Shown here in pieces: positions 1 to 5,928 of a stretch of DNA of 5,928 nucleotides. The notes under the pieces are model-generated. The model saw only the letters and a program-made list of their open reading frames with translations, was not told where the DNA came from and did not search any database. Made by a program: the position numbers and the translations under genes. Positions within the stretch are counted from its first letter, which is position 1. Each line of letters begins with the position of its first letter. This stretch comes from Clostridia bacterium (lineage in GTDB: Bacteria; Bacillota; Clostridia; Oscillospirales; Acutalibacteraceae). The stretch spans positions 1 through 5,928 of the forward strand of contig JAFOXT010000284.1 of NCBI GenBank assembly GCA_017425745.1. The letters run 5' to 3'.

Positions 1-1541
1 GAGCCTGAGCCGTATGTTTTCGGCATCAAATACCAAGAATTAGCAACCGGTGCTACATACGAGCTGATTTCAAGGTTTTTGCAGCTGCTTTCTTCAAGTT
101 TGCCTTCACTACCTGACTTTCCGTCTGTTCTTGTTACTCTGAATTGAATGTCTTGAAGAAGTGTTGTGTCACTTGAAAGATTGTTAACAGTTGCCTTTAG
201 TTTGACTGTGTAGCTTTTGTTGCTTTCCCAAGCAACACTCTCACTTTTAAGAACTGCTACATTCCAACTGTCTGTGCCAAACTTGATTTCCGCTTTCAAA
301 CCGTAACCTTTGCCAAGCACTGCCGTTGTTGACGAAACGCCTATATCTGAAACATTAACCCAACCTGTAACCTGACCGCTTTTACCTACATTGCTTTTGC
401 TGTTGGTGAATCTGATTCTGTTGTTGGTTGGCTTGTTATCCCACAGATAGAATGTACCTGTTTTTGTGCCACTTGAAGAAGTGGTTGACGAATTGACATA
501 GTATTTTGTCTTGTTAAGTGTTATTGCTGCACCTGCTGTAAGTGATACAGTTCCTGAGCTTGATTGAGCTTTGAGCGATGCTGCAACTGTAACTTCAACA
601 GTAACGCTGCTTGCAGTTCTACCGGAAGTCTCAGCTGTAACCTTGTAATCAATATAAGGCTTTGCAGCTTTGCTTGTTTTCGTCAAAAGTGTTCCTGATG
701 TAGGCGATGAAGGTGCTTTTTCATAGCTTGCTACAGCTATTCCCATACTGCCCTCTTGAAGTACATCAGTTGAGTTAAGTTTGCCGCTATTTGTTTTCCA
801 ATTCTGCTCAGCAATTGTTCCCCACGCTGTCTCATAGTTAAACTTCTGATTAACTAAAGTCTGAGAACTAGGGGCTGTTTCAGCATCTGTTTCATCCGGG
901 TCGCCTAACTGAATTATTTTTTCTTCTTCATTGAAAAAAGCAACATATCCGCAGTCACCAAATGCAGGCATATCACCTGTGTTGTCGTCTTCTTCATAAA
1001 ACGCAGCTTCAAGTGTAGGATATGATTTATAAGTGCCGTTGTAATCAATAAGAATTGTACCGTCAGCAAGTGTTGGTTCTGCTTCATATTCAACAACCGA
1101 ATACTTGAACGGGTCAGCACAAAAAAGCTCAAATTCACCTGTGACCGCATTTCTGCCCGGTGGTACAGCTCCAATTGATGAAGGTGTACCCGTGAAGAAT
1201 TTGTCGGGTTCATCATTGAATATCAGCTCTGCTTCTTCAACATTAAGAATGCCGCCAAGTTGATTATATGCCGCTCTGAAGGCTTCGTTGTTTTCGGCTA
1301 TAAGTTGATATTGCACCGTGATTACCCTTGCCGGATAACGCTTATTTTGAAGCGTTGAGCCGTCTCTGATACCTGTCTCATAGGTTTCAATCTCCGGGGA
1401 AAGAGCTTCTCTGCCTGAAACGGTCAGTGTTCTATATCCGGGTATCAGATTTTCGATATATTCCCCGTTTATCATAAGGGCTTCAGAGGGCAGAATGTTT
1501 CCCTCTGAAACCGTACTGTTTATGTCTCTGAATTCGTACAT
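1..1541 (-). CDS. Distal tail (Dit)-like protein with extra C-terminal modules, 3' end outside window
   Basis: The frame is open from ATG 1541 to the left edge: 513 complete codons, C-terminus missing. The start is 6 nt after the tape measure stop, with a modest AAGG 4 nt upstream. Residues 1-210 are a siphovirus Dit domain: IENLIPGYRTLTVSGRE at about 29-45 and FELFCADPFKYS at 137-148 are typical. Dit forms the hexameric hub joining the tube to baseplate and receptor-binding parts. An acidic linker (DPDETDAETAPSS, 214-226) leads to a module with W240, W249 and LQEGSMGIAV (about 230-285), then a Ser/Thr-rich beta-sandwich whose two halves (about 294-325 and 403-500) flank an SH3-like segment (about 335-400; GTFYLWDN, RIRFTNS, QVTGWVNVSDI). 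Such added modules in long 'evolved' Dit proteins often bind cell-surface sugars; that role is inference. A fused tail fibre or peptidase could follow outside the window. Confidence 0.85.
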   Translation of the reverse strand, partial: MYEFRDINSTVSEGNILPSEALMINGEYIENLIPGYRTLTVSGREALSPEIETYETGIRDGSTLQNKRYPARVITVQYQLIAENNEAFRAAYNQLGGILNVEEAELIFNDEPDKFFTGTPSSIGAVPPGRNAVTGEFELFCADPFKYSVVEYEAEPTLADGTILIDYNGTYKSYPTLEAAFYEEDDNTGDMPAFGDCGYVAFFNEEEKIIQLGDPDETDAETAPSSQTLVNQKFNYETAWGTIAEQNWKTNSGKLNSTDVLQEGSMGIAVASYEKAPSSPTSGTLLTKTSKAAKPYIDYKVTAETSGRTASSVTVEVTVAASLKAQSSSGTVSLTAGAAITLNKTKYYVNSSTTSSSGTKTGTFYLWDNKPTNNRIRFTNSKSNVGKSGQVTGWVNVSDIGVSSTTAVLGKGYGLKAEIKFGTDSWNVAVLKSESVAWESNKSYTVKLKATVNNLSSDTTLLQDIQFRVTRTDGKSGSEGKLEESSCKNLEISSYVAPVANSWYLMPKTYGSG

Positions 1542-1547
1542 TCTGCC

Positions 1548-4307
1548 TTAAACCCTTCCTAATTTTCTGTTAGCTCTCAATTCTTTTCTGTTGAGTTCTT
1601 CTTGCATATAGTCTGCTTCAGCTTTTGCAAACTCTCTGCCGTCAATGTTCAAAGGCACTTCAATTCTGAAGCTTGCGTTGTTGCTGTAGTCATAATCACT
1701 TGACAATTCACCACTGAAGCCACCTGCAAGAACAGGTGTTGCCACTTGAGGAATAGCAACAAATTCTTCTGCAATTCGCCAAGCTTTTGAAAGCATTGAT
1801 TCAAGACCTTCAATATAGCCTTCGCCCCAATATGCACCGAGACTGTCTGCCACTTTTGAGGGTGAGTGAATTTTTGCTTTCGCTCTTACTGCTGCATCAG
1901 CCGCTGCTGCCATTTGTGCAGCTGCACTTCTGATCGCACCAAGCTGTGAACGCATACCGTTTGCAAAACCAATGCTAATATAAGCACCTGCTGCAAAAGC
2001 TCCTGCATAACCTGAGTTAAGCACTGTATTGACCTGACTTGAACCTGTAGTAGCAGCCGCAACTGCCATTACCATACCGCTTTGAATACCTGTAGCAAAG
2101 CCTGTGCCGGTCTTTTTACCTGCGCTTTCTGCATTCCTTGCTGTATCGTCAAAAGCGTTTTTAAGGCTATTCATAGCTGATTTAGCCTTATCTCCAAGAG
2201 CTGAAAGACCGCTTTCAACTGCATTGACTGAATTTTGCATACCGTCAAGAGATTTTTCGGTAGACTTCGCATTTTTTGCAATAGTCTTCATACTTGAGTT
2301 AACACCCTTAAGGGCTACTTTCATAGCAAGTACGCCTACTGCTGAAGCAGCCATACTGATACCAAAAGCGACAATCGCAACATCGAGAGCAATAAGCCCT
2401 GCACTTGCGGCTACTGCTCCTGCGCCTAATGCAACAAGCCCTGCGCCGAGTGCTGTAGCAGCTGTTGCACCTGATGTTCCGTAGGTTGTAAGCTGTGGTA
2501 AAAGGGCAACAATCATAGTTAAAGCCGAAGCCACTAAGAGTGCTGAAACTCCGATAAGAGCAAAGCCTGCACCCACCATTAATACAGCCGCACCAAAGGC
2601 AAGGAAACCGACTGCACCTGCTGTCATTGCTGTACCAAGAGCTGCCGCACCTACTGCGAGAAGAGCAATAGCTGCAACCATACCTACCATTACACCAATA
2701 GCTGCACCGCCTGCGTTAGCAAGAGCGATTGATGAAACTGCAAGAATTGCAAAACCTGCTGCTATAAGAACCACAGCCGCACCCATAGCAAGAAATGCTG
2801 TTGCAACGGGCATAAGCTGACCTGACATCGGTGCAAGGCTCTTGAGAAGTAAAGCCATACCAACACCAAGACCGGCAACACCTACAACAAGACCTGCCAT
2901 AACACCGATTGCAAGACCACCTGCGTTTGCAAGGGCAATTGCTGACTGAGCAAGAAGCGCAAAACCTGCCGCTATTGTAAGCACGGCAACGCCCATAAGA
3001 GCATAAGATTTTGCAGCGTTGAGCATCTGTGCGCCGCTTGTTGCACTTGTAGTGCCTACGGTTTGCTGTGAAGTTGAAATTCCGAAAAGCTTTGCAGCAA
3101 TACCACCTATGCCTTTACCGGCAAGACCTGCAATTCCCTTGGTGAATGCCATTACTCCCGGAACTACTGAGCTGACAATACTGAAGCCCTTATATGCGCC
3201 GACTAAAGCCACAACATAGGGGAGAGCCTTACCGATTGCTTCGCCGTGTTCTTCAAGGAAATTAGCAACAGCTTTAATTCCGTCTGCAACACTCGTCATT
3301 GTAGACTTGAAACTTTCAAGAGAGCTGCCGCTGCCGTCAAGTGTTCCTGTTACGCTCTGAATACCGCCAACAATAGCATCAAAAGCCCCTTTGAGTTCTG
3401 TTCCCACACCTGAGAAAGAGTCTACAAGAGCATCCCAATATTTAAGAGCTGTATCAATCCAACCTGTGAGCTTGTCAGCAATAGCCTGACCGTCAAGTCC
3501 GCCGAGTTTGTCAATAATACCGCTTATTGCTTTAATTCCGTACTGTGACAGTGCATCGAAAGCGGGCATCAACTTATTACCCATTGTTTCTTGTAAGCCA
3601 TCCATAGCCTGATCTACGCTTTTGTATTCAGTAGCAAGCTTCGTGAACCCGTCACTGTTACCGACTTTTTGGACAGCATCGAAGAAGTCTTGAGTTTTAA
3701 TCTTACCGTCTTGAACAGCTGTAACCATTTCAGAGGTTGACATACCCATTTCTTTTGCAACTGCTGCAATACCTGCCGGGGTCTGTTCAAGCATAAGCTT
3801 AAAGTCCTGCCAAGCAACCTTTGGCTTTGCAGCCATTTGAACGCCCTGCTGTGACAGAGTTTTCATAGCCTGAGCCGGGTTTTCAGCTGCACCTGCAAGA
3901 CCACCAAAACCTGTAACAAGCTTATCTGCGCTCTTAATACCTACAGCCGCAAGCTGTGCATAGCTTGAAGCCATATCAGACGAGCTGTAAATTGTAGTTG
4001 TAGCATAGTCCTGAAGGGTCTTTTTTACGGAATTTATGTCTTTCTCGGTTTTGCCGAGAATTTTCATATTGCCTTCAAAGGTTTTCCAAGCTTTATTTGA
4101 TGAATTGATTTCACCTATAAGTTCTCTTGCACCGTTGGTGAGTGTGCTGAAAGCCTGCTGACCTATTCCGGTTAAGATACCAAAGCCTAAACCACTTTTA
4201 AGCTTTGAGCCTAAAGATTCAAGTGTGCTTGAAGCACTTTTGAGAGTTGAAGAAAATCCGCTGTCTTTAGCGGAAAGTATCGCTTTGACTGAAAAACTTT
4301 CAGCCAT
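1548..4307 (-). CDS. Phage tail tape measure protein
   Basis: The 919-aa product sets tail length, acts as assembly scaffold and is thought to exit ahead of DNA into the cell. Start ATG 4307 follows GGGAG (4321-4317) at 9 nt, inside the end of the chaperone gene; the 4-nt gap suggests coupled translation. Residues about 65-260 match the conserved tape measure N-terminal domain, including the QMAAKPKVAWQDFKLMLEQT and PAGIAAVAKEMG stretches. Residues about 360-665 are very hydrophobic, Ala/Gly-rich and contain an internal repeat of 70-residue period (435-473 vs 505-543), with a decayed third copy from about 568; these are candidate membrane-inserting segments. Residues about 665-725 look like coiled coil. 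The C-terminal part has KIHSPSKVADSLGAYWGEGY (812-831), a common tape measure motif, and ends in a charged helix REFAKAEADYMQEELNRKEL. At roughly 0.15 nm per helical residue the tail would be near 140 nm (inference). Confidence 0.95.
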   Translation of the reverse strand: MAESFSVKAILSAKDSGFSSTLKSASSTLESLGSKLKSGLGFGILTGIGQQAFSTLTNGARELIGEINSSNKAWKTFEGNMKILGKTEKDINSVKKTLQDYATTTIYSSSDMASSYAQLAAVGIKSADKLVTGFGGLAGAAENPAQAMKTLSQQGVQMAAKPKVAWQDFKLMLEQTPAGIAAVAKEMGMSTSEMVTAVQDGKIKTQDFFDAVQKVGNSDGFTKLATEYKSVDQAMDGLQETMGNKLMPAFDALSQYGIKAISGIIDKLGGLDGQAIADKLTGWIDTALKYWDALVDSFSGVGTELKGAFDAIVGGIQSVTGTLDGSGSSLESFKSTMTSVADGIKAVANFLEEHGEAIGKALPYVVALVGAYKGFSIVSSVVPGVMAFTKGIAGLAGKGIGGIAAKLFGISTSQQTVGTTSATSGAQMLNAAKSYALMGVAVLTIAAGFALLAQSAIALANAGGLAIGVMAGLVVGVAGLGVGMALLLKSLAPMSGQLMPVATAFLAMGAAVVLIAAGFAILAVSSIALANAGGAAIGVMVGMVAAIALLAVGAAALGTAMTAGAVGFLAFGAAVLMVGAGFALIGVSALLVASALTMIVALLPQLTTYGTSGATAATALGAGLVALGAGAVAASAGLIALDVAIVAFGISMAASAVGVLAMKVALKGVNSSMKTIAKNAKSTEKSLDGMQNSVNAVESGLSALGDKAKSAMNSLKNAFDDTARNAESAGKKTGTGFATGIQSGMVMAVAAATTGSSQVNTVLNSGYAGAFAAGAYISIGFANGMRSQLGAIRSAAAQMAAAADAAVRAKAKIHSPSKVADSLGAYWGEGYIEGLESMLSKAWRIAEEFVAIPQVATPVLAGGFSGELSSDYDYSNNASFRIEVPLNIDGREFAKAEADYMQEELNRKELRANRKLGRV
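2679..3005 (-). repeat. Internal hydrophobic repeat in the tape measure gene (period 210 bp)
   Basis: Residues 435-473 (DNA 3005-2889) and 505-543 (DNA 2795-2679) align without gaps. Shared cores are IAAGFA, IALANAGG and AIGVM. The copies are also similar at DNA level, indicating duplication of a 70-codon unit. A third, diverged copy starts at about residue 568 (FLAFGAAVLMVGAGFAL). Confidence 0.8.
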
Positions 4308-4311
4308 AGTT

Positions 4312-4629
4312 TCACACTCCCTTCTTTAAAAGACTGCCAATACCGGAAAAACGGGCTTTTTCTTCTTCTTTACCTTTGACTTTCTTAAGTTCTTTTTCAT
4401 AGTCATAGAACTGCTTAAATTTAGTGAATACAGGTTTGCTCTTGTTTTTGCCTGCTTTCTTTTCTGCTTTGACAGCATAATTCAAGAAGGCTTGCAGGTG
4501 GTTTCGATAGTCTTTATCTATCTGCTTTAACCTCACTGCTTCCATAAGCAAGTTATATTCAGCAATTGTCAGCCGGTCTACTTCTTCAAAACTCTTAAAA
4601 TCTAAGTATCTGAAGCAATTTAAAGCCAT
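4312..4629 (-). CDS. Downstream (gpT-like) chaperone frame; separate start doubtful
   Basis: Taken alone this is a 105-aa basic, helical protein starting at ATG 4629 (MALNCFRYLDF). It would commonly be annotated as a hypothetical phage protein. The bases before ATG 4629 (CAATACCGGGAA) show no properly spaced ribosome binding site, and the reading frame continues open upstream as ...SSFDEQYREMAL, with the Met at residue 137 of the frameshift fusion. I therefore regard it as the T-like half of the chaperone, translated mainly by frameshifting from 5036. Low-level independent initiation cannot be excluded. Its stop codon is 4 nt before the tape measure ATG. Confidence 0.6.
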   Translation of the reverse strand: MALNCFRYLDFKSFEEVDRLTIAEYNLLMEAVRLKQIDKDYRNHLQAFLNYAVKAEKKAGKNKSKPVFTKFKQFYDYEKELKKVKGKEEEKARFSGIGSLLKKGV

Positions 4630-5036
4630 TTCCCGGTATTGTTCATCGAAGGAGCTTATTCTGTCTGATTTGCTTTCGCTCTTTCCGCTTCGACAAGGGC
4701 CATTACTGCTGCTGTCTTTTTCTTCGTACAGTTGCCCCTCTCGAAAAAATCAAGAATTTCTTTGCACATAGCTTCAAAGTCAGTGTTTTCATCCTCGATG
4801 TATTCATCAAGGTAAGCCTTTGACACACGGTCTTTTTCTGTTTTGTTGGCAATTTCAAGAATATTGACTACCTCAACAGGGTCTTCGTCAATAAGGGCAG
4901 CAATTGCATACTGTAAGCCTACATTCTGCATAATGCCGTTATCTGCTTTCTGCTGTCTTGTTTTTTCGATTTCACGAACAAACCCCATACCGAAGCGGAA
5001 CTGATATACTTTATCTCTAATAGTTAATTCAAACAT
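4312..5036 (-). CDS. Tail assembly chaperone, long form by -1 ribosomal frameshift (gpGT-like)
   Basis: Predicted 241-aa fusion. Ribosomes start at ATG 5036, read 98 codons through GAT-TTT-TTC, slip back one base and continue CGA-GAG-GGG-CAA to the TGA at 4314-4312 (143 more residues). The -1 frame has no stop from the slip site to 4312, and its nearest upstream stop (TGA) directly abuts the heptamer, so the frame can only be entered there. The added part has a low-complexity Ser/Lys linker (about 99-128), then a helical domain YREMALNCFRYLDF...TIAEYNLLMEA and a basic section KAEKKAGKNKSKP, ending near the tape measure start. In lambda and many other siphophages the G-T product bridges tape measure and tube protein. 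Join: 5036..4743 then 4743..4312, with base 4743 read twice. Frameshifting itself is inferred, not observed. Confidence 0.83.
4656..5036 (-). CDS. Tail assembly chaperone, short form (gpG-like, TAC family)
   Basis: A 126-aa protein from ATG 5036 to TAA 4658-4656. It begins with two short strands (MFELTIRDKVYQFRFGMGFV), followed by helical segments with ALIDEDPVEVVNILEIANKT at about 48-67 and an acidic stretch DEYIEDENTDFEAM at about 77-90. This layout matches small siphophage tail assembly chaperones of Gram-positive phages (Phage_TAC_12-like), which bind the tape measure and deliver tube subunits during assembly; they are absent from finished virions. The position between the major tail and tape measure genes is diagnostic. 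The last 28 residues (ERGNCTKKK to QTE) lie downstream of a slippery heptamer and are replaced in the frameshifted product. The family name is from pattern memory; the role rests mainly on context and the frameshift. Confidence 0.82.
   Translation of the reverse strand: MFELTIRDKVYQFRFGMGFVREIEKTRQQKADNGIMQNVGLQYAIAALIDEDPVEVVNILEIANKTEKDRVSKAYLDEYIEDENTDFEAMCKEILDFFERGNCTKKKTAAVMALVEAERAKANQTE
4695..4739 (-). promoter_or_regulatory. Possible stem-loop stimulating the frameshift
   Basis: Three bases after the slippery site, AGGGGC (4739-4734) can pair with GCCCTT (4700-4695) with one G-U pair. Inside it ACTG (4732-4729) can pair with CAGT (4708-4705), leaving a 1x4 internal loop and a 20-nt terminal loop. 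If only GGGC/GCCC forms, the spacer is 5 nt, which is usual for bacterial -1 frameshift signals. The stability was not calculated and the structure may be chance. Confidence 0.35.
4743..4749 (-). promoter_or_regulatory. Programmed -1 frameshift slippery site T TTT TTC
   Basis: The zero-frame codons GAT TTT TTC GAG contain the canonical X XXY YYZ heptamer TTTTTTC (4749-4743). Both tRNA-Phe can re-pair after slipping one base back. In the -1 frame the preceding codon is TGA, so the heptamer is the first point where a shift leads to a long product. Confidence 0.85.
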
Positions 5037-5044
5037 TTTTTTCA

Positions 5045-5050
5045 CTCCTT
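5045..5050 (-). promoter_or_regulatory. Ribosome binding site deciding the tail chaperone start
   Basis: AAGGAG reads 5050-5045. The in-frame GTG at 5045 uses the last G of this site and cannot be initiated from it, whereas ATG 5036 lies 8 nt downstream, the same spacing as for the major tail gene. The protein therefore starts MFELTI, not with the GTG-K-K extension. Confidence 0.8.
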
Positions 5051-5053
5051 CTT

Positions 5054-5088
5054 AAAATAAAAAAGGGGGTTGAATTTCAACCCCTTTT
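5054..5088 (-). terminator. Rho-independent terminator after the major tail gene
   Basis: On the minus strand an 8-bp perfect stem GGGGTTGA / TCAACCCC with a 3-nt loop (AAT) is followed by C and T6-A-T4. Four A residues in front of the stem can pair further with the T tract across one mismatch. The first A residues belong to the TAA stop of the major tail gene. The T tract lies only on the minus-strand side, so it acts on the tail operon. There is no room for a promoter between it and the next gene, so downstream tail genes must depend on read-through or antitermination. Confidence 0.88.
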
Positions 5089-5599
5089 AAGCTCCTGTTG
5101 ATTTTGTGTCAGTGAACGCATATTCTGCAGCTTCCTGCTGCGCTGCTGTGACTGTTACAGAGCCTTTTTTGCCTGCATCGGTTTTAAATGTACATTCATA
5201 TTCAGCGTGGTCTTCTGCTGAAGATGTGAGAGTAAACTCTGTAAGATAGCCCTGATAATATCTGCCCTTAAATGTTCCGGTTGTTGTGCCTTCTTCAGCA
5301 AGGTTTGCTTCCCAAATTTCAATTTTTTTAGCTTCAATCATTGCATCTTCAAGCTTTTCTGCCATTGTGTCACCCGTTGCAAGAATAGCTGTTGTTGAAA
5401 TTTCGGTTTCAATTTCAGGCATAACAATATCGCCGTCTTTGGTTGCGATTGTATCGCTTTCGTTTGACACTGAGCGTTCATTCTCAGTAGTGAAAGCCAT
5501 AACAGCAGCTGCTTCGTTGTCGCCTAAAATACGAAAAAGATAAATAATCTTTTTACCGTCAATAGGTGTTGCAGCTGCGAAAAGCTGTAAATTAAACAT
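5087..5599 (-). CDS. Major tail protein (tail tube subunit), TP901-1/phi13-like
   Basis: It encodes a protein of about 170 aa that should polymerise into the tail tube around the tape measure. The frame is open much further upstream (to 5812), but that part overlaps the preceding gene. I chose ATG 5599 (MFNLQLFAA) because AAAGGAG lies 8 nt upstream; ATG 5605 is only 2 nt from it and would add two residues. Seen in the protein: ATKDGDIV at about 52-59, a helix around 80-100 (EKLEDAMIEAKKIEIWEANL), then a beta-rich half with GRYYQGYLTEFTLTSS at about 112-127 and a C-terminus YAFTDTKSTGA. This alternation of short acidic strands, one helix and a final beta-sheet is typical of TP901-1 family tube proteins. 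Its place between tail terminator and chaperone genes agrees. The stop codon is followed at once by an intrinsic terminator, as expected for the most abundant tail protein. Confidence 0.85.
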   Translation of the reverse strand: MFNLQLFAAATPIDGKKIIYLFRILGDNEAAAVMAFTTENERSVSNESDTIATKDGDIVMPEIETEISTTAILATGDTMAEKLEDAMIEAKKIEIWEANLAEEGTTTGTFKGRYYQGYLTEFTLTSSAEDHAEYECTFKTDAGKKGSVTVTAAQQEAAEYAFTDTKSTGA

Positions 5600-5607
5600 A
5601 GTCATTG

Positions 5608-5614
5608 CTCCTTT
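5608..5614 (-). promoter_or_regulatory. Ribosome binding site deciding the major tail protein start
   Basis: AAAGGAG reads 5614-5608 on the minus strand. It is 8 nt from ATG 5599 and only 2 nt from ATG 5605, so 5599 is the better start. The site overlaps the TAA of the upstream gene. Confidence 0.75.
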
Positions 5615-5928
5615 AACTAAATTTAAGCCCTGCCTCAACAATGCCGTGAAGCAGGGGTGTTTTGGTTGTGTTGTCGGGGATAATACGGGTATCACAAGAC
5701 TGTACAAGCCAACCATAGCTTTTTGTCTTGTTAATGTTGTAAATAACCCATTTAATATCAAGCAGCATCTTAGAAACTGTACCACGCTGTTTTGTGTTGT
5801 TATGCCATACACTGATTGTAGGATAAACTGTACCCATTACAGCGTTTTTCAGCATCTGATCTGACTGTCTGAATTCCCCTAAATAAATAAAAGGATAAGG
5901 TGTGTCTTCAGGCGGCAAAGCACCGTCA
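5613..5928 (-). CDS. Phage tail terminator / tail completion protein, 5' end outside window
   Basis: This is the last 104 codons of a gene that enters from the right edge and ends at TAA (5615-5613). The frame stays open to the edge and reads D-G-A-L-P-P-E-D-T-P-Y-P-F; the TTG at 5918, a possible start in isolation, encodes the Leu of this run and has no ribosome binding site, so I treat it as internal. The PPEDTPYPFIYLGE stretch, a following beta-rich section with VYPTISVWHN, and the position directly before the major tail gene fit the small tail terminator/completion proteins (DUF3168/gp10-like) that cap the tube at the head end. The family match is by pattern memory and context, not a search. 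Its stop codon runs into the ribosome binding site of the next gene (TAAAGGAG), so translation is probably coupled. A neck/head-tail joining protein is the alternative. Confidence 0.72.
   Translation of the reverse strand, partial: DGALPPEDTPYPFIYLGEFRQSDQMLKNAVMGTVYPTISVWHNNTKQRGTVSKMLLDIKWVIYNINKTKSYGWLVQSCDTRIIPDNTTKTPLLHGIVEAGLKFS

Noticed and set aside
914..1216. 100-aa minus-strand frame
   Set aside because: It lies wholly inside the Dit-like gene in another frame, has no ribosome binding site and a composition unlike a real protein; the Dit frame through the same bases has clear family motifs.
2104..2484. 126-aa plus-strand frame rich in Ala/Pro
   Set aside because: It is the antisense of the Ala/Gly-rich, hydrophobic part of the tape measure gene; GC-biased codons make long antisense frames by chance.
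4719..4728. AAG AAA AAG run as an alternative slippery site in the chaperone gene
   Set aside because: The phase gives G AAA AAG, where P-site re-pairing is poor; T TTT TTC upstream is a perfect heptamer and abuts the last -1 stop.
5286..5543. 85-aa plus-strand frame
   Set aside because: Antisense to the major tail gene, with no ribosome binding site or recognisable domain.
5600..5812. N-terminal extension of the major tail protein
   Set aside because: This part overlaps the tail terminator gene in another frame, and the ribosome binding site at 5614-5608 points to ATG 5599.
5613..5918. TTG 5918 as a real start of the first gene
   Set aside because: The frame is open to the window edge with matching protein sequence (DGALPPEDTPYPF), and no ribosome binding site precedes the TTG.
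1..5928. CRISPR arrays, tRNA genes, att sites, diversity-generating retroelement repeats, defence genes
   Set aside because: I looked for spaced direct repeats, cloverleaf arms, integrase-linked repeats and template/variable repeat pairs and saw none; almost every base is in a tail gene.

Overview
The window is a tail-morphogenesis block of a siphophage or prophage. Every gene is on the minus strand, so transcription runs from high to low coordinates. Gene content and strong AAGGAG-type ribosome binding sites point to a Gram-positive (Firmicutes, probably Clostridia) host. The Dit-like protein has an N-terminus and beta-sandwich/SH3-like modules of the kind seen in gut Clostridia prophages. 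No bacterial gene, integrase or att site is present, so free phage and prophage cannot be told apart.

Layout in order of transcription: (1) 5928-5613, 3' part of a tail terminator/completion protein that enters from outside the window; (2) 5599-5087, major tail (tube) protein of about 170 aa; (3) 5088-5054, a strong intrinsic terminator just after the tube gene; (4) 5036-4312, tail assembly chaperone locus: a short G-like protein (5036-4656) and a longer G-T-like fusion made by -1 frameshifting at a T TTT TTC heptamer (4749-4743); (5) 4307-1548, tape measure protein of 919 aa; (6) 1541-1, distal tail (Dit)-like protein carrying extra modules and running off the left edge.

The genes form one assembly pathway. 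The chaperone pair coats the tape measure, tube protein polymerises around it, the terminator protein caps the tube at the head end, and Dit forms the hub at the far end that links to baseplate and receptor-binding parts. Dosage control is visible: the terminator after the tube gene should keep tube transcript high relative to downstream genes, and frameshifting sets the ratio of short to long chaperone.

The most useful observations are the frameshift site (the -1 frame opens immediately after a stop codon abutting the slippery heptamer), the terminator inside the tail operon, and the apparent insertion of an SH3-like module into a beta-sandwich in the Dit-like protein. I see no wholly new system; this is a well-organised tail module with an elaborated Dit. 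There is no gene-free stretch longer than about 50 bases.
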